Below, piece by piece: positions 8,815 to 18,077 of a DNA stretch of 64,000 nt. A program made the translations under genes and the position numbers. The notes beneath the pieces were generated by a model that did not search any database, was not told where the DNA came from, and saw nothing but the letters and a program-made list of their open reading frames with translations. Within the stretch, counting starts at the first letter, position 1. Every line of letters starts with the position of its first letter. The DNA comes from Streptomyces cyaneus (GTDB taxonomy: Bacteria; Actinomycetota; Actinomycetes; Streptomycetales; Streptomycetaceae), in NCBI RefSeq assembly GCF_004028635.1, contig NZ_RQJW01000003.1, positions 1-64,000 of the forward strand, given 5' to 3'.

Positions 8815-9372
8815 GTGGGAGAGATCGCGCAGGGGCTGGAGCGCGCGCTGCGCACCCGGCCCGTTCCCCCGGACACCGAGACCCGCTTGCGGTTCCTGCT
8901 CGCCGCGCACCAGGGCTCCACCCGGCAAGTGGCCGCCGTACTGGAGGTGTCGCAGCGCACCGTGCAGCGGTGGGTGACGAAGAAGCCCGGAGCGCGGCGT
9001 TCGCCGGGGCCTGCGCAGATCCAGGTGATCGAGGAGGCGGTCTCGGCCAGATGGCAACCTCGGGTACGGGCCCGCCGACAGACCCGGGCCGAAGCGGAAG
9101 GCTTCGTCCTGCACACCAGGGCGCGGTTCGGATTCGCCGACGCGGCCCGGTCCTCGGACGACCCGCGGGTGCGACGCATCACCCAGCGCCTGTCCGGGGA
9201 GGTCGCTCGAGAACTGTTCGCCGCGCGGGACGCCGGCGCGGGCGAGCAGCAGCAGATGGCGATCCTCGCCCGAGCTTTGGGCCATGCCTACTTCCGGGAC
9301 GGAGGCAGTCGTGCCCACGGTCTCGGGATCGCCTTCACCGACGTGGAGTTCGCCGATTTCTCCATCGGCTGA
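8815..9372 (+). CDS. Second, diverged terminal protein (Tpg paralogue)
   Basis: A 185-residue protein that lines up end to end with Tpg at 5105. MGEIAQGLERAL matches MAGEIDDAIERA, followed by a helix-turn-helix with VSQRTVQRW. Then SARWQPRVRARRQ matches RQRWQPQVRKRRQ, HTRARFGF matches ETRARFGY, and AYFRDGGSRAHGLGI matches IYFQDSGARALGLSD. The C-terminus differs. GTG 8815 is chosen because AAGGGAG lies about 7 bases before it and it restores the Tpg-like N-terminus; ATG 8809 is too close to that site. No second tap is adjacent. It may cap a different telomere type or be acquired. Confidence 0.85.
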   Translation: MGEIAQGLERALRTRPVPPDTETRLRFLLAAHQGSTRQVAAVLEVSQRTVQRWVTKKPGARRSPGPAQIQVIEEAVSARWQPRVRARRQTRAEAEGFVLHTRARFGFADAARSSDDPRVRRITQRLSGEVARELFAARDAGAGEQQQMAILARALGHAYFRDGGSRAHGLGIAFTDVEFADFSIG

Positions 9373-9437
9373 CCCCCCGGCTCGCTGTGCCGCGCGGCGC
9401 CGTCTTCCCTTGCCGGCCCTGGGTGTCCGGTCTGGGC

Positions 9438-10542
9438 TCAGGGCGAAGGCGGGCTCTGGTGCCGCGTCAGCACCGTGTCGTAGCGCTGTGCCTCCTGGCG
9501 TTCGCGCCAATCCCACTGGATACGGCCGGTGCGCTGGCCGACGGGCGGTTGCGGCGGGCGAAGCCTCGCCGCTTCGGCCACGCGCAGCAGGTGCGTGCGG
9601 TCGTGAGGACCGGCCAGCAGATGCCGGTCCTGGCCGGGCGCGAGCCGGGCGAAGCACACGGCAGCCTTCAGGAAGGCGCGCGCCCACGGCGGCACGCCGT
9701 AGGTGGCGCAGCCGTCGGTGTAGCGGGCGCGGTCATGCAGGGCCAGGCTGGCCGCCGCGTCGTCGTAGTCGCCGGGGCGGGCGGTGGCGAGCTGCTGGAA
9801 GGAGCCGCCGGTGAATGACGCGGCGGTGAGGGCTGCGGCCAAGCGGGGGTGGGCGGTCACGGTGGCCAGGCGTCGGGCGATCTCCCCGGCTGTCTGCTGG
9901 GTGAGCGGTGCGGGTGGCGGGCGGTGCCGGAAGACGATCGGCGGCGGCGTGCACGGGGCGGTACATGGAGCGGGGCTGTCGTAGGAGACCAGGCGCTCCA
10001 GCACGGGCAGAGTGAGCCACCGGCCGGCCGGCCGGCCGGGCGGGCTCGTCAACAAGCGGGGGTACGGGAGCGGTTGCGCCGTAGTAGTGGCGGCGGGCGG
10101 CCTGGAAGTCGGCGATGACGGCGTAGTCGGCCGTCTGCAGCGCCTGGTGCAGGGCGGCGGGCAGATGGGGGCGGTGGCAGACCAGGGTCAGGTGGATGCC
10201 GGTGAGGGCGCACATCTGCAGGAGGCGCATCGTGCGGCGGGTGGTGAGGCGGTGGGCGCGCAGGACGGTCAGCCGGGTGATGGGCAGGACCGTGATCCAG
10301 GCGGTGGCGGCTTCCCAGGCGGGCTGACGGCCGGCGGGGAAACGCCCCGGGAGCAGGGGCGGTTTGCCCAGAGCGGCCAGAAGGTCGTGGGCGAGGCCGG
10401 TCTCGCTGGTACTGCCCGGGCCGGGGTGCAGGGTGATCCGCCCGGAGGGCGGATGGTGGGCGGCCAGGGCCGTGTGCGTGTGAATCGCATCGTCGCCCGG
10501 GTCGAGGACCACGGCGACGGACGGTGGCATGGTGGGCGGCAT
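9438..10542 (-). pseudogene. Third transposon gene, frameshifted; degenerate AAA-like front half
   Basis: Two overlapping frames join into one protein of about 365 residues. The first 175 residues are read from 10542, and the rest ends at 9438. The switch lies at a GGCC repeat (10021-10037), a plausible slippage tract. The front half resembles a nucleotide-binding fold without catalytic residues: GPGSTSETGLAHDLL stands where Walker A would be and VLRAHRLT where a VDEAHRL Walker B would be. The back half (FTGGSFQQLATARPGDYDD and following) is unrecognised. It occupies the place of TniQ in Tn5053-type elements but has no zinc-finger cysteines. It starts 13 bases after the ATPase stop, as in an operon. 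Confidence 0.6.
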
Positions 10543-10555
10543 GGCGGCGTGGTGG

Positions 10556-11299
10556 TCAGGCGAGGCGGCTGAAGGCCCAGCGCAGCAGTTCCCGGTCGGC
10601 CCGGGGCCGGCCGGTGCGGGCGAGCGCGGTACGGGTGTGGGCGGTCAACTGGGCCCAGGCGCGAAAGTTGCCATGGGCGGCGTGGCTGTCGGCGAAAGCG
10701 ATGTCGTCGGGGGCGGCGTCGGCCCACACCGGATGGAACAGGGGGATGACCTGCTGGACTTCGTCTGGGGTGAGGCGGGTGAAGTGCTGCCAGATGAAGA
10801 CCCGGGAGGAGAGCATCGGTTCGCGCCGCAGCACGGTGTGGCAGCCCTCGCCGCCGACGAAGACGACCGCGAAGCGAGTGGCGGGCTCGTCCCACAGGTA
10901 GCGGAAGTATTCGAACGCTTCCCCGTTGAGCCACTGGGCCTCGTCGACGAGGAAGGTGCGGGGGTGTTCGGCCAGGGCGGTTTTCAGCAGGCGGTCGAAC
11001 TCGCTGGGGTGGCGGGGCGGTTCGCCGGGCAGGTCGAGGGCGGTGAACAGCTCGTAGCGCACGGCCCGGGCGGTGGGGCGGGCGCGGAAGGTGACCCGTC
11101 GGACGTCCTCTGCGGGTTCGAGTTCGTGCAGGCAGGTGTTGACCGCGAGCGTCTTGCCGAAGCCGGCACCGCCGTGGATGCACATCATGGCGCGTGCGGC
11201 GACGGTGTCTGTGATGTTCTCCCGCGCGGTGAGCAGGGCCCGGGTGGTAACGACGGCCGCGTCGGGCAGGTCGACGTACTGGTAGGTGGCCGCGGTCAT
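10556..11299 (-). CDS. TniB/TnsC-like AAA+ transposition ATPase
   Basis: A 247-residue AAA+ protein with Walker A GGAGFGKT (about residues 43-50) and Walker B TFLVDEAQ (about residue 115), close to TniB, IstB and TnsC. Such ATPases form filaments on target DNA and activate the DDE transposase. The C-terminal FHPVWADAAPDD and GNFRAWAQLT segments recur in the composite transposase upstream, so the two ATPase domains are paralogues. The ATG at 11299 overlaps the upstream TGA by one base, indicating translational coupling. This is the only gene of the module that looks undamaged. Confidence 0.85.
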   Translation of the reverse strand: MTAATYQYVDLPDAAVVTTRALLTARENITDTVAARAMMCIHGGAGFGKTLAVNTCLHELEPAEDVRRVTFRARPTARAVRYELFTALDLPGEPPRHPSEFDRLLKTALAEHPRTFLVDEAQWLNGEAFEYFRYLWDEPATRFAVVFVGGEGCHTVLRREPMLSSRVFIWQHFTRLTPDEVQQVIPLFHPVWADAAPDDIAFADSHAAHGNFRAWAQLTAHTRTALARTGRPRADRELLRWAFSRLA

Positions 11300-13924
11300 C
11301 AGGCGTCTCCTGCGGGTCGGGAGCCGGGCTCCGGCGCAACGTCCGCCGACGGGTCTGCTGGGACGGAGGCGGGCGGGGGCGTCGCTGTGCCGGCCGCAAG
11401 GGCGGGCGGAGTGCGCCAGTGCGCCGGAGGCGGGGCGGGCGGGATCAGGTCGGGCAGTGCCAGCCGTGCGACGTCGGTGTAGTCGGCGGCGGCGAGTTCA
11501 CGCTCGGCCTGGGCGGCCGTGACGGCTCCCAGCCGCTGGGCGGGCTCCGCACTGGTGGTGGGGGCGAATCGCTGGCGGCGCAGGCGTCGGCGGCCTTCAC
11601 GTCGGCGCGCAGGCGCCGGGCGCGCTCCGCACGTGCCTCGCGCAGCGCCTGCAGCTGCTCGGGAGTGGCCGCGTCCGCGAGGTGCGCCGGGCCGAGGTGG
11701 CGGCCTCGGGCGTCGCAGACCTCGATCTCGTGGTCGTGGTGCGGCATGTAGCGCACGCGGACCTGGCGGCCGGCCTGGCCAGTCATCCACGCGGCGGTGT
11801 AGGTGCGGCCGCGCCAGCTCACGCCGTGGCTGGTCAGCTTCCTGGGCCGGCCGTCGTCCTCGAGGGTGAAGGCCCACAGGTCGGCGGCGGGGATGTCGGT
11901 GACAGGGGTCGGATCGGCCTGCCACGCCTCCAGCGGCGTACGGCCCGACAGGGCTTTCGGGCGGTGCGCGGTGTTCCACCAGTTCGTCCACGCCAGGACC
12001 TCCGCGGTGAAGTCCTGGAACGACAGGGCGGACACCGCCCCCGCAGTACGTCCGCGCCGCTGCGAGCGGGGCCCGGTGGGAGCGGCGGTGTAGCCGGGCA
12101 GGGCGGCGAACAGCATCCGGTCCGCAGCCCGGTTGAGGCTCTCCACCGTGCCTTTCAGATGCGGGCTGTAGGCAGGCAGGTCATTGACCGTCACGCCCAT
12201 CGCGCCGAGCGCGGTGGTGACGGCGGCCGACAGGAAGTCCTTGCCCCGGTCCACCCTCACCAGCTCCGGCACTCCCCCGGCCGGGCCGTAGGGCTCATCC
12301 CGCACCACAGCGGCGCGCAAGGCGGCCAGCACCGACGCGCGGGAGGGATGACCCGGGGTGACAGCGGTACCGGTGATGACCTTGGTGGCGGTGTCGATGA
12401 ACCAGGTGATCCACGGGCGCACCAGGTCGCCGTCGGCGTCGACCAGCAGCGGGGCCTGGACGTGGTCGGTCTCCCAGGCGTAGTTGCGCCATGACGGCGG
12501 CCGCTTGCCGAACACGTCATGGGCGCGTGCTGCCTCCGGACCGATGGCGAGACCGGCGGGCCTGCGCGAGGTGATCTTCGCCCAGGTACGGAAGTTGCCG
12601 CGGGCGGTCTGCTCATCCGCCCGCCCCAGGTCGGCCGGATCAGCGTCCTCCCACACCGGGTGGAACAGACCAGCGTCCGCGGCACGTCCTCCGGGTCGAG
12701 GCGGCTGACCTGATGCCAGGTCAGGACCCTCGAGCGCATCGCCGCGGCCCGGGCCAGCGCCCGCTCGCTGCCCGCCCCGCACAAGACCAGGGCAGCCGCA
12801 CAGCCCGGCGAATCCCACAGCTGCCGCAGGTAGTCCAGCACCGGCGGCGACAGACGCTGCGCGTCGTCGAGGAACAGCACACCCGGCTCGGCCAGCGCCT
12901 CCGCCAACGCCTGGTCGGCCGGTCCGGCACGGTGGGTCAAGGACCCCGACGGCAGCCCCAGCGCCTCGCACAACGCGGCCCGCACCTGCGGCAGCCCGGG
13001 CCCGACCCCCACCACCGCCCGCCACACCGGCACCCGGCCGGGCAGCAGATGCAGAGCCTGCTCGACCGCGACCGTCTTCCCCAGCCCCGTATCCCCGTAC
13101 ACGCAGCCGATCCCCCGCGCGGCGACCGTGTGCCCCACCGCCTCCACCACCTGGGCCACCTGCCGCGTGGACACCAGCCGCGCCCCCGGCGCATACAACC
13201 GCACCCCACCCGACACCCGGGCACGCGCAGCAGTCTTCACCACGCCGGACCGCTGTTCACCATCCGTACCGGACGGCTCGCCGTCCGGGCCGTCCACGAC
13301 CGGCGGGCCGTTCGCACCATCGGCGAAGCCGAGTTCGGCCAGTGCCCGGTCGTACCGGCTCGGTTCCACCCGGCCCGACGCGGCGCGGGCGACGTGAAGC
13401 ACCCGGCCCGCCCGCAGCCCGTCCTTGATCGCACGGTGCAGCGTCGCCAAGGACGGCACAAATTCCGCCTCCCAGCGTTCCAGCGTGCCCTCGTCCTGCG
13501 CCCTGAGCATCCTGCGGCGCAGCTCGGCGACGTTCCCGCCCACCTGGGTGAGGACCTCCCACAACGGGTCGCCCACCGTGAACCCGCCCTGCCGCGGCCG
13601 AGCCTCCACCTGCCCCTCACGCCCCTCGGCCAGCCACCGCCACACCGTCCGCTCCGTCACCCCCGCCAAACCGGCCGCGATCCGCACATGCAACGACGAC
13701 AGACCCCCCTCACCCCGGTCCACCGCCAGCAGCCGCCGCACCACCACCGCCCGCTCCACCCGCCCGGCCACCGCCAAAACAGCCGGACCCGGCACCGTCT
13801 CCCCCACCGGGGTTCCCGAACCCGTCACAAGGCCAACCCCACCGCCTCGGCCGCCCCTCCACACGAAGACCGGAAAACCCAACACAGCCGGACCGCGATC
13901 TGCTAGCCACACCGTGACAGCCAC
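11299..13924 (-). pseudogene. Composite HTH-AAA+-DDE transposase with two frameshifts
   Basis: Read together, the frames give about 870 residues. They start with a TniA-type helix-turn-helix region (GVTERTVWRWLAEG; SLATLHRAIKDGLRAG), followed by a complete AAA+ domain with Walker A GDTGLGKT and Walker B VLFLDDAQRL. The DDE/rve core follows, with WETDHVQ, RVDRGKDF and GTVESLNR supplying the three acidic residues. One frameshift lies near 12670, inside the ATPase just before LFHPVW. A second lies near 11583, after DVKAADA, where the ending FAPTTSAEPAQRL continues in another frame. TniA normally lacks the ATPase, so this looks like an insertion or fusion with a TniB-like copy. The start codon is uncertain; GTG 13924 is the most upstream choice. 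Confidence 0.75.
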
Positions 13925-13925
13925 C

Positions 13926-14001
13926 CGGTCACCCCCATGACAGCAGCCAGTTCCACGAGCCGGCCCCGTGGACTGCAGTCAGCACCCCGCCCCGCCGACA
14001 T
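13926..14001. repeat. Transposon-end-like repeat, copy A
   Basis: About 75 bases beginning GGTCACC-CCCATGACAGCAG and ending CCCGCCGACA, immediately upstream of the composite transposase. It matches copy B at 14757-14831 in the same orientation at roughly 70% identity by eye. Read on the minus strand it begins TGTC, as many Tn5053-type ends do. No target duplication could be assigned. Confidence 0.5.
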
Positions 14002-14165
14002 CGCCCTGTACTGAGCCTGGCCCACCTACGGAAGCACCTGCATGCCGGCAGTAGCGGCAGCTACCCTCCCGGCTCAGCGAGCCTCACACCCGACCGGTCA
14101 AACGGCACCTGCGACAAGAAGGCGTGCCAGCGCCTCTTCCCCAGTCGGAGGCAGGGCATCGGCAG

Positions 14166-14624
14166 TCAGCGACGTGCCCGGTGGAGGCGTCGGTCCAGTA
14201 TTGGCTTATGGCGTCCGGGCCGACTCTCCAGGATGTGCTCGCATGTTCGGGCTCCTGCCGCGAACTCGGCGCCGGTGCGTGCCGTCATCGCCCGGAAGAA
14301 CGCCCGACCATCCGGGGACTGACTGCTGGTCGTCCAGCGATACCCAGGACCGTCCAGGAGTGCCCTGTCGACAAGGCGTGTGCCGAGCCCCTGCCGCTGC
14401 ACTTCCGGGGAGAGCGAGATTTTCGAGATGACGCCCCGCTCGCACTGATGACAGACCTTCCACACCAGCCGCGCATCGGATATCCCGTCACGGCCGTAGA
14501 CGCGAATGTCCTGGAACCCAGCAGGCCGCGTCGCGGCGTGCAGCAGAAAGAACCACTCGGTCCTCGGACGGCGAAGAAGCATCCACCGCCAACGAAACTC
14601 ATCCAGCCCGTCAGGCGTCCTCAT
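14166..14624 (-). CDS. GNAT-family acetyltransferase
   Basis: A 152-residue protein with the GNAT motif A, SPEVQRQGLGTRLVDRALL, preceded by the strand VISKISL. This is the acetyl-CoA binding core of N-acetyltransferases; the substrate is unknown. The start ATG 14624 has GAGGGAG about 7 bases upstream. The gene lies between the two transposon-end-like repeats (13926-14001 and 14757-14831), so it may be cargo of a relic element. The C-terminal end is arginine-rich and may be altered. Confidence 0.65.
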   Translation of the reverse strand: MRTPDGLDEFRWRWMLLRRPRTEWFFLLHAATRPAGFQDIRVYGRDGISDARLVWKVCHQCERGVISKISLSPEVQRQGLGTRLVDRALLDGPGYRWTTSSQSPDGRAFFRAMTARTGAEFAAGARTCEHILESRPGRHKPILDRRLHRARR

Positions 14625-14756
14625 CGGAGCTCCCTCGCCAGTCCACTGCCGAGTCCAAGTCTCGCGGGCGCCGCTGCGGTTGTCCTTCAAACAATAGGAA
14701 CAGCCACCTCCACGACAGCCGGCCTACCCCACACTGGCCGGAAAACAGCAGCCGCT

Positions 14757-14831
14757 TGGTCACCTCATGACAGCAGACCTGCCCGCAACCATCCACATGA
14801 CCAGGCACCCAGCACCCTGTCCCGCTGACAC
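14757..14831. repeat. Transposon-end-like repeat, copy B
   Basis: Partner of copy A. Shared blocks include GGTCACC, ATGACAGCAG, CAGCACCC and CCCGC-GACA in the same order and orientation. It lies between the acetyltransferase gene and a transposase relic. Either it marks the end of a second, eroded element or it is an upstream region copied together with the transposase gene. Confidence 0.5.
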
Positions 14832-14943
14832 CCACCCAATGCCACCAACGCGCCCACTCACACCGACACAGCACACCACCAGACCAGCACCACCGACTCT
14901 CACCACTACCGACCCCAAGCCGCAAGGTCGCACGTCAATGTCA

Positions 14944-15345
14944 TCACAATCGCTCCAGGTCAGGCGCTCTCACTGCTTCGGACCTGCGCCAAGTATTTCT
15001 GCTCCCGCACAAACACCTGCCCACCGCCGCCTTCCCGGCCAGCACGTTCAGGCCCAGCTCGCTGAGCGGATCCGGCCTGCGCGACCTGGCAACCTCAGGC
15101 TCCCGCACGGTCAGCAAAGCCCGCCCCGCCCGACGGTCCCTGCGGATCACCCGGCTCAACGTCGACGCCGACGGCACCGATTCCCCGCCGCCAGCAGCGA
15201 CCAGTCGGCGCCTCAGTTCAGCGACGTCCCTCCCACCTCACCCAGCAGCTCCCACACATCGTCCGACACCGCGCACCCCTGCCGGACCGGCGCCTCCACA
15301 TACCCGCTCGCCTTCGCCTGCAACCCGACAAGCCGAACTGAGGCA
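14944..15345 (-). pseudogene. Relic of a second TniA-like transposase N-terminus
   Basis: On the minus strand the frame containing VEAPVRQG and DDVWELLGEVGG runs into a stop. One base shift away it continues as VAELRRRLVAAGG and STLSRVIRRDRRAGRALL, ending near 14944. These segments match QVEARPRQGG, PLWEVLTQVGGNVAELRRRM and ATLHRAIKDGLRAGRVL of the composite transposase. Only about 130 residues remain and no DDE core follows. It is a frameshifted fragment of a related element. Otherwise 14625-15683 holds no gene that I can support. Confidence 0.7.
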
Positions 15346-15683
15346 ACCGTTCGTTACGTCCCCGGGCCGGGCCGACCGGCACGGGAGCGTTCTGTTTTCG
15401 GGGGATGTTGCGTGCCCGGCGCTGCCGTCTTCCGGTGGGCGCCGCTGGGGGCCGCCAGGGCGGCCAATCACTTTCGGTCTCATCTCCGCCTTCACCGGTC
15501 GACGGCACCGGCAGTTGGTGGCAGGTGTAAGTCCTGCTCTCACGTCGCGGCGCGGCAGCGCCCGTCCGCGTCGCCCGGTCCTCCGGTCAGGACCCGCAGA
15601 TGCCACTGACCGTCAGATGACCGCGGCTACCTGGTCGTTCACGACACGAAGGGCCCAAAGGCGGCCTGTGAAAGCGGTGTTGG

Positions 15684-15698
15684 AAGTTTCTGAAACTT
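15684..15698. promoter_or_regulatory. Candidate operator palindrome
   Basis: AAGTTT-CTG-AAACTT is a perfect 6-bp inverted repeat about 80 bases before the secreted protein at 15778. GAAA-TTTC type palindromes occur in promoters of Streptomyces extracellular-enzyme genes, so this could be a repressor site. The link is inference. Confidence 0.35.
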
Positions 15699-15777
15699 GC
15701 CGCAAAGTATTTCATCCCCTTCTCAACGCCCCCTACGCTGAGGCCTATTCGTTCATGAAGTGAAGGGGATCAGGTCG

Positions 15778-16104
15778 ATGGTGCGGTTCTTTTGTTCAAC
15801 TTTCACAGCCCTTGCGGTGACTCTGTTCGCAGCGACGACCGGCACGGCGGTGTCCATGGAATCGGCTCAATCTGCGCAGAGCCCGACGATCGCGCCCGAC
15901 TGCGTGCACCTCACCGTGGACTGGCGCTACACCTTCGCCAGGAACGACTGTTCCAGCACCTACACCCTGACTGTCGTCTACCTGGACGGAACCGAGGTCC
16001 CCTGCCGGACGGCGGCTCCCGGCGCCCTGATCACGTTTCCCGGGCGCGGAACTCAGGGCAACGAGGTCCTTGGCGCCGTCCTGTGCGACAGCGGCGGCGC
16101 CTGA
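15778..16104 (+). CDS. Small secreted four-cysteine protein
   Basis: A 108-residue protein with a Sec signal peptide (VRFFCSTFTALAVTLFAATT, cleavage likely near residue 25-32). The mature part of about 80 residues has four cysteines, in DCVHL, NDCSS, VPCRT and VLCDS, which could form two disulfides. It is extracellular and of unknown function; small size and paired cysteines would fit an inhibitor or a beta-sandwich protein. ATG 15778 has GAAGGGGA at 9 bases; GTG 15760 is the less likely alternative. It converges on the protease at 16213. Confidence 0.7.
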   Translation: MVRFFCSTFTALAVTLFAATTGTAVSMESAQSAQSPTIAPDCVHLTVDWRYTFARNDCSSTYTLTVVYLDGTEVPCRTAAPGALITFPGRGTQGNEVLGAVLCDSGGA

Positions 16105-16212
16105 CAGCACCGCGCAAGCTTCTGCCCGCCTCGTGAGTCGCCCAGCTCCCCCGGGGGCCCGGTGTGTGATCCCGTACTTGCACCGGGCCCGTCGGGGTTT
16201 GCGTGTCGGTAC

Positions 16213-17142
16213 TCAGTACACGTGCACCCCGAAGGCGTTCAGGGCCTCGGTGACCGGCTGGAAGAAGGTCACGCTGGGCGGGGTGGCGCAGTTGCCGCTG
16301 CCGCCGGAGGTGAGGCCCAGCGCCTGGGTGCCGGCGTAGAGGGGGCCGCCGCTGTCGCCGGGCTCGGCGCAGATGTTGGTGCGGATCATGCCCGTCACCA
16401 CGCCGTCCGGATAGCGCACACTCCAGTTCACGCCGGTGACCCGGCCGCAGTGGGTGCCGGTGGTGGAGCCGCGGCGGCACGCGGCCTGGCCGCGCTGGGC
16501 GTCGCCGGCGCTGGTGATTTCCTGGTCGCCGACGGTGCCGGGCGGGACGGGCTGGCCAGGGTCGTAGGCGACGATGCCGTAGTCGTTGCCGGGGTAGCTG
16601 GAGCCGGTGGTGGTGCCGATGCGCGTGACGAGCCGGTCCGAGTACCAGGCGGTGGTTCCGTTGGTGCAGTGGCCGGCGGTGAGGAAGTAGTAGTTTCCGG
16701 CGCCGTCCTGAGTGTTGAAGCCCAGCGAGCAGCGAAGCGACCCGGCGGCGTCGCTGCTGTAGATGGCATCCCCTCCGGAGAGGTACCTGGTGAGCTTGCC
16801 GGGCAGGCGCTCGACGCGCAGCGCGCCGGCGTCGGAACCCGCGCCCCGCGTGATGGTGTCGATCGCGGCGGCGGACACGGTGCTGTCGGCGGCGAGCAGC
16901 ACCCTGCCGGACGTGTCGTCCACGCTCCAGGCGGTCCCGGCCACATCGGCTCTTGCGACCGCCTTCTCGACCGCGGCGAGCTGCGCGGTGCTGTACGTGG
17001 TGGTCGGGCTCGGGTCGACGGTGCCTGCGTGGGCTGCGCTCCCGGCCAGGGCCGTCGCCGCCACGGCGGCCAGCCCGGACGCGAGGGCGACCAGGCGGGT
17101 ACGTCGTCTCGCGCTGCGGGGCCGCGGGCGTCCGATACTCAT
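16213..17142 (-). CDS. Secreted streptogrisin-type serine protease (S1 family)
   Basis: A 309-residue preproprotease. It has a long, arginine-rich signal peptide ([20 protein letters not shown], possibly Tat) and a prodomain of about 80 residues as in alpha-lytic protease and streptogrisins. The chymotrypsin-fold catalytic domain carries His in TAGHC, Asp in GNDYGIV and Ser in EPGDSGGPL. Cysteines pair as in streptogrisins. It is a secreted broad endopeptidase that should self-process. ATG 17142 is preceded by GGAGG at a suitable distance. It is transcribed alone on the minus strand. Confidence 0.9.
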   Translation of the reverse strand: MSIGRPRPRSARRRTRLVALASGLAAVAATALAGSAAHAGTVDPSPTTTYSTAQLAAVEKAVARADVAGTAWSVDDTSGRVLLAADSTVSAAAIDTITRGAGSDAGALRVERLPGKLTRYLSGGDAIYSSDAAGSLRCSLGFNTQDGAGNYYFLTAGHCTNGTTAWYSDRLVTRIGTTTGSSYPGNDYGIVAYDPGQPVPPGTVGDQEITSAGDAQRGQAACRRGSTTGTHCGRVTGVNWSVRYPDGVVTGMIRTNICAEPGDSGGPLYAGTQALGLTSGGSGNCATPPSVTFFQPVTEALNAFGVHVY

Positions 17143-17588
17143 ACGGGCCTCCAGGAAAGGGTCGAGCCGGACGCCACAGGACAGGACGGGAACGGCTGCT
17201 CGGTGATCTCTTCCGGACGCTAACCGCGCCTTCAAGACCTGGGCGACCTGAGCACCGCGTATGGGTGACGGCCCGACAGGCCACCGCGCGGGGTCATGAC
17301 ACGACGTGTCGCCGGCCGTGGCGGACGACGGTGAGAGGCTCCTGGTGTCGCCGGACGAGCCGAGATCCGGGGATCGTGCCGGCCGAGCGGCGCGGCGGCC
17401 CGCTTGCGGTGCGGCGGCCCGGTACGGGCGCAAGGTGGGCAGTGGGCTCGGTGGGAGCGCGGTGATGACGGGCGGCAGGCGCTGTGCGAACGCTCACCGG
17501 TCGATGCTCGACATGCAGCCCGTTGGGCATCGGGCCATGGTGGAGACGAAGGAAGAGCGCCCGACCCGGCGTTGCGTTGGGAGAGAAC
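17143..17588. other. Intergenic region, promoters only
   Basis: About 450 bases between the divergent protease and the small zinc-ribbon-like gene. No conserved coding sequence or strong palindrome was recognised; it should hold both promoters. Confidence 0.4.
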
Positions 17589-17840
17589 ATGCACACCGAG
17601 CACGGCCTCACAGACGCCCAGCAGAAGGCCTTCGAACAGAACAGAGCCGACTTCGCCGAGCTCAAGAAGCAGATGCGCGGCTTCGCGGAGACCGCGAACT
17701 CGCGGCTGGACGCCAGCGACCTGCGCCGCGACCTCAACCCCAATCACTGCCTCCTCTGCTCCTGCAGCGAGTTCCGGGGCGCTCCCGGCGAGTCGTGCAC
17801 CTGCGGTCACGAGATGACGAGCCACGACGGCTACTACTAG
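17589..17840 (+). CDS. Small cysteine-rich, zinc-ribbon-like protein
   Basis: An 83-residue cytoplasmic protein. The first 50 residues are charged and probably helical or coiled-coil (DAQQKAFEQNRADFAELKKQ). The end has CLLCSCSEF and CTCGHEMTSH, a likely zinc-binding knuckle. Function unknown; such small proteins are common accessory genes in Streptomyces. ATG 17589 follows GGGAGAG. Confidence 0.6.
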   Translation: MHTEHGLTDAQQKAFEQNRADFAELKKQMRGFAETANSRLDASDLRRDLNPNHCLLCSCSEFRGAPGESCTCGHEMTSHDGYY

Positions 17841-17875
17841 CGCCCCTCACTGGACCCAGTTGATGCCATGACGCG

Positions 17876-18030
17876 TCAGTCCTGAGGCAGTGCGGCGAGC
17901 CAACGGTCGTCCTGGAACTCGGCAGGGACCTCGTCCTCCTGCGGATCGATCCCGCGACGTTCCAGCTCGTCGAACCACCGGTCCCGCTGCGACTCGGGCA
18001 GACGCCCACCGCACCAGGGACAGAAGTCGA
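17876..18030 (-). pseudogene. C-terminal fragment of a DUF6980-like protein
   Basis: The minus strand encodes ITIDFCPWCGGRLPES, then a WFDELERRGIDPQ-type segment and FQDDRWL, which resembles the C-terminal half of small DUF6980 proteins with a CPWCG zinc knuckle. The N-terminal half of the family is missing: upstream sequence belongs to a different relic on the opposite strand. Probably a truncated gene. Confidence 0.5.
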
Positions 18031-18077
18031 TCGTGATGCTCTTCCTGGTCGACGTCGTCGTGCGCTCGGGCGGCAGC

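Larger units (their letters stand above)
9438..14001 (-). mobile_element. Decaying Tn5053/Tn7-like transposon module
   Basis: Three minus-strand genes in tight order: a composite DDE transposase (11299-13924), a TniB-like AAA+ ATPase (10556-11299) and a third gene (9438-10542). The right-hand end may be the TGTC-starting sequence whose complement ends near 14001, since similar sequence recurs at 14757-14831. The opposite end was not found. Three frameshifts lie inside the module, so it is probably dead, unless they are sequencing errors. Confidence 0.6.

Noticed and set aside
12713..13906. 397-residue plus-strand frame opposite the transposase
   Set aside because: It is antisense to recognisable HTH, AAA+ and DDE motifs and has no ribosome binding site or domain.
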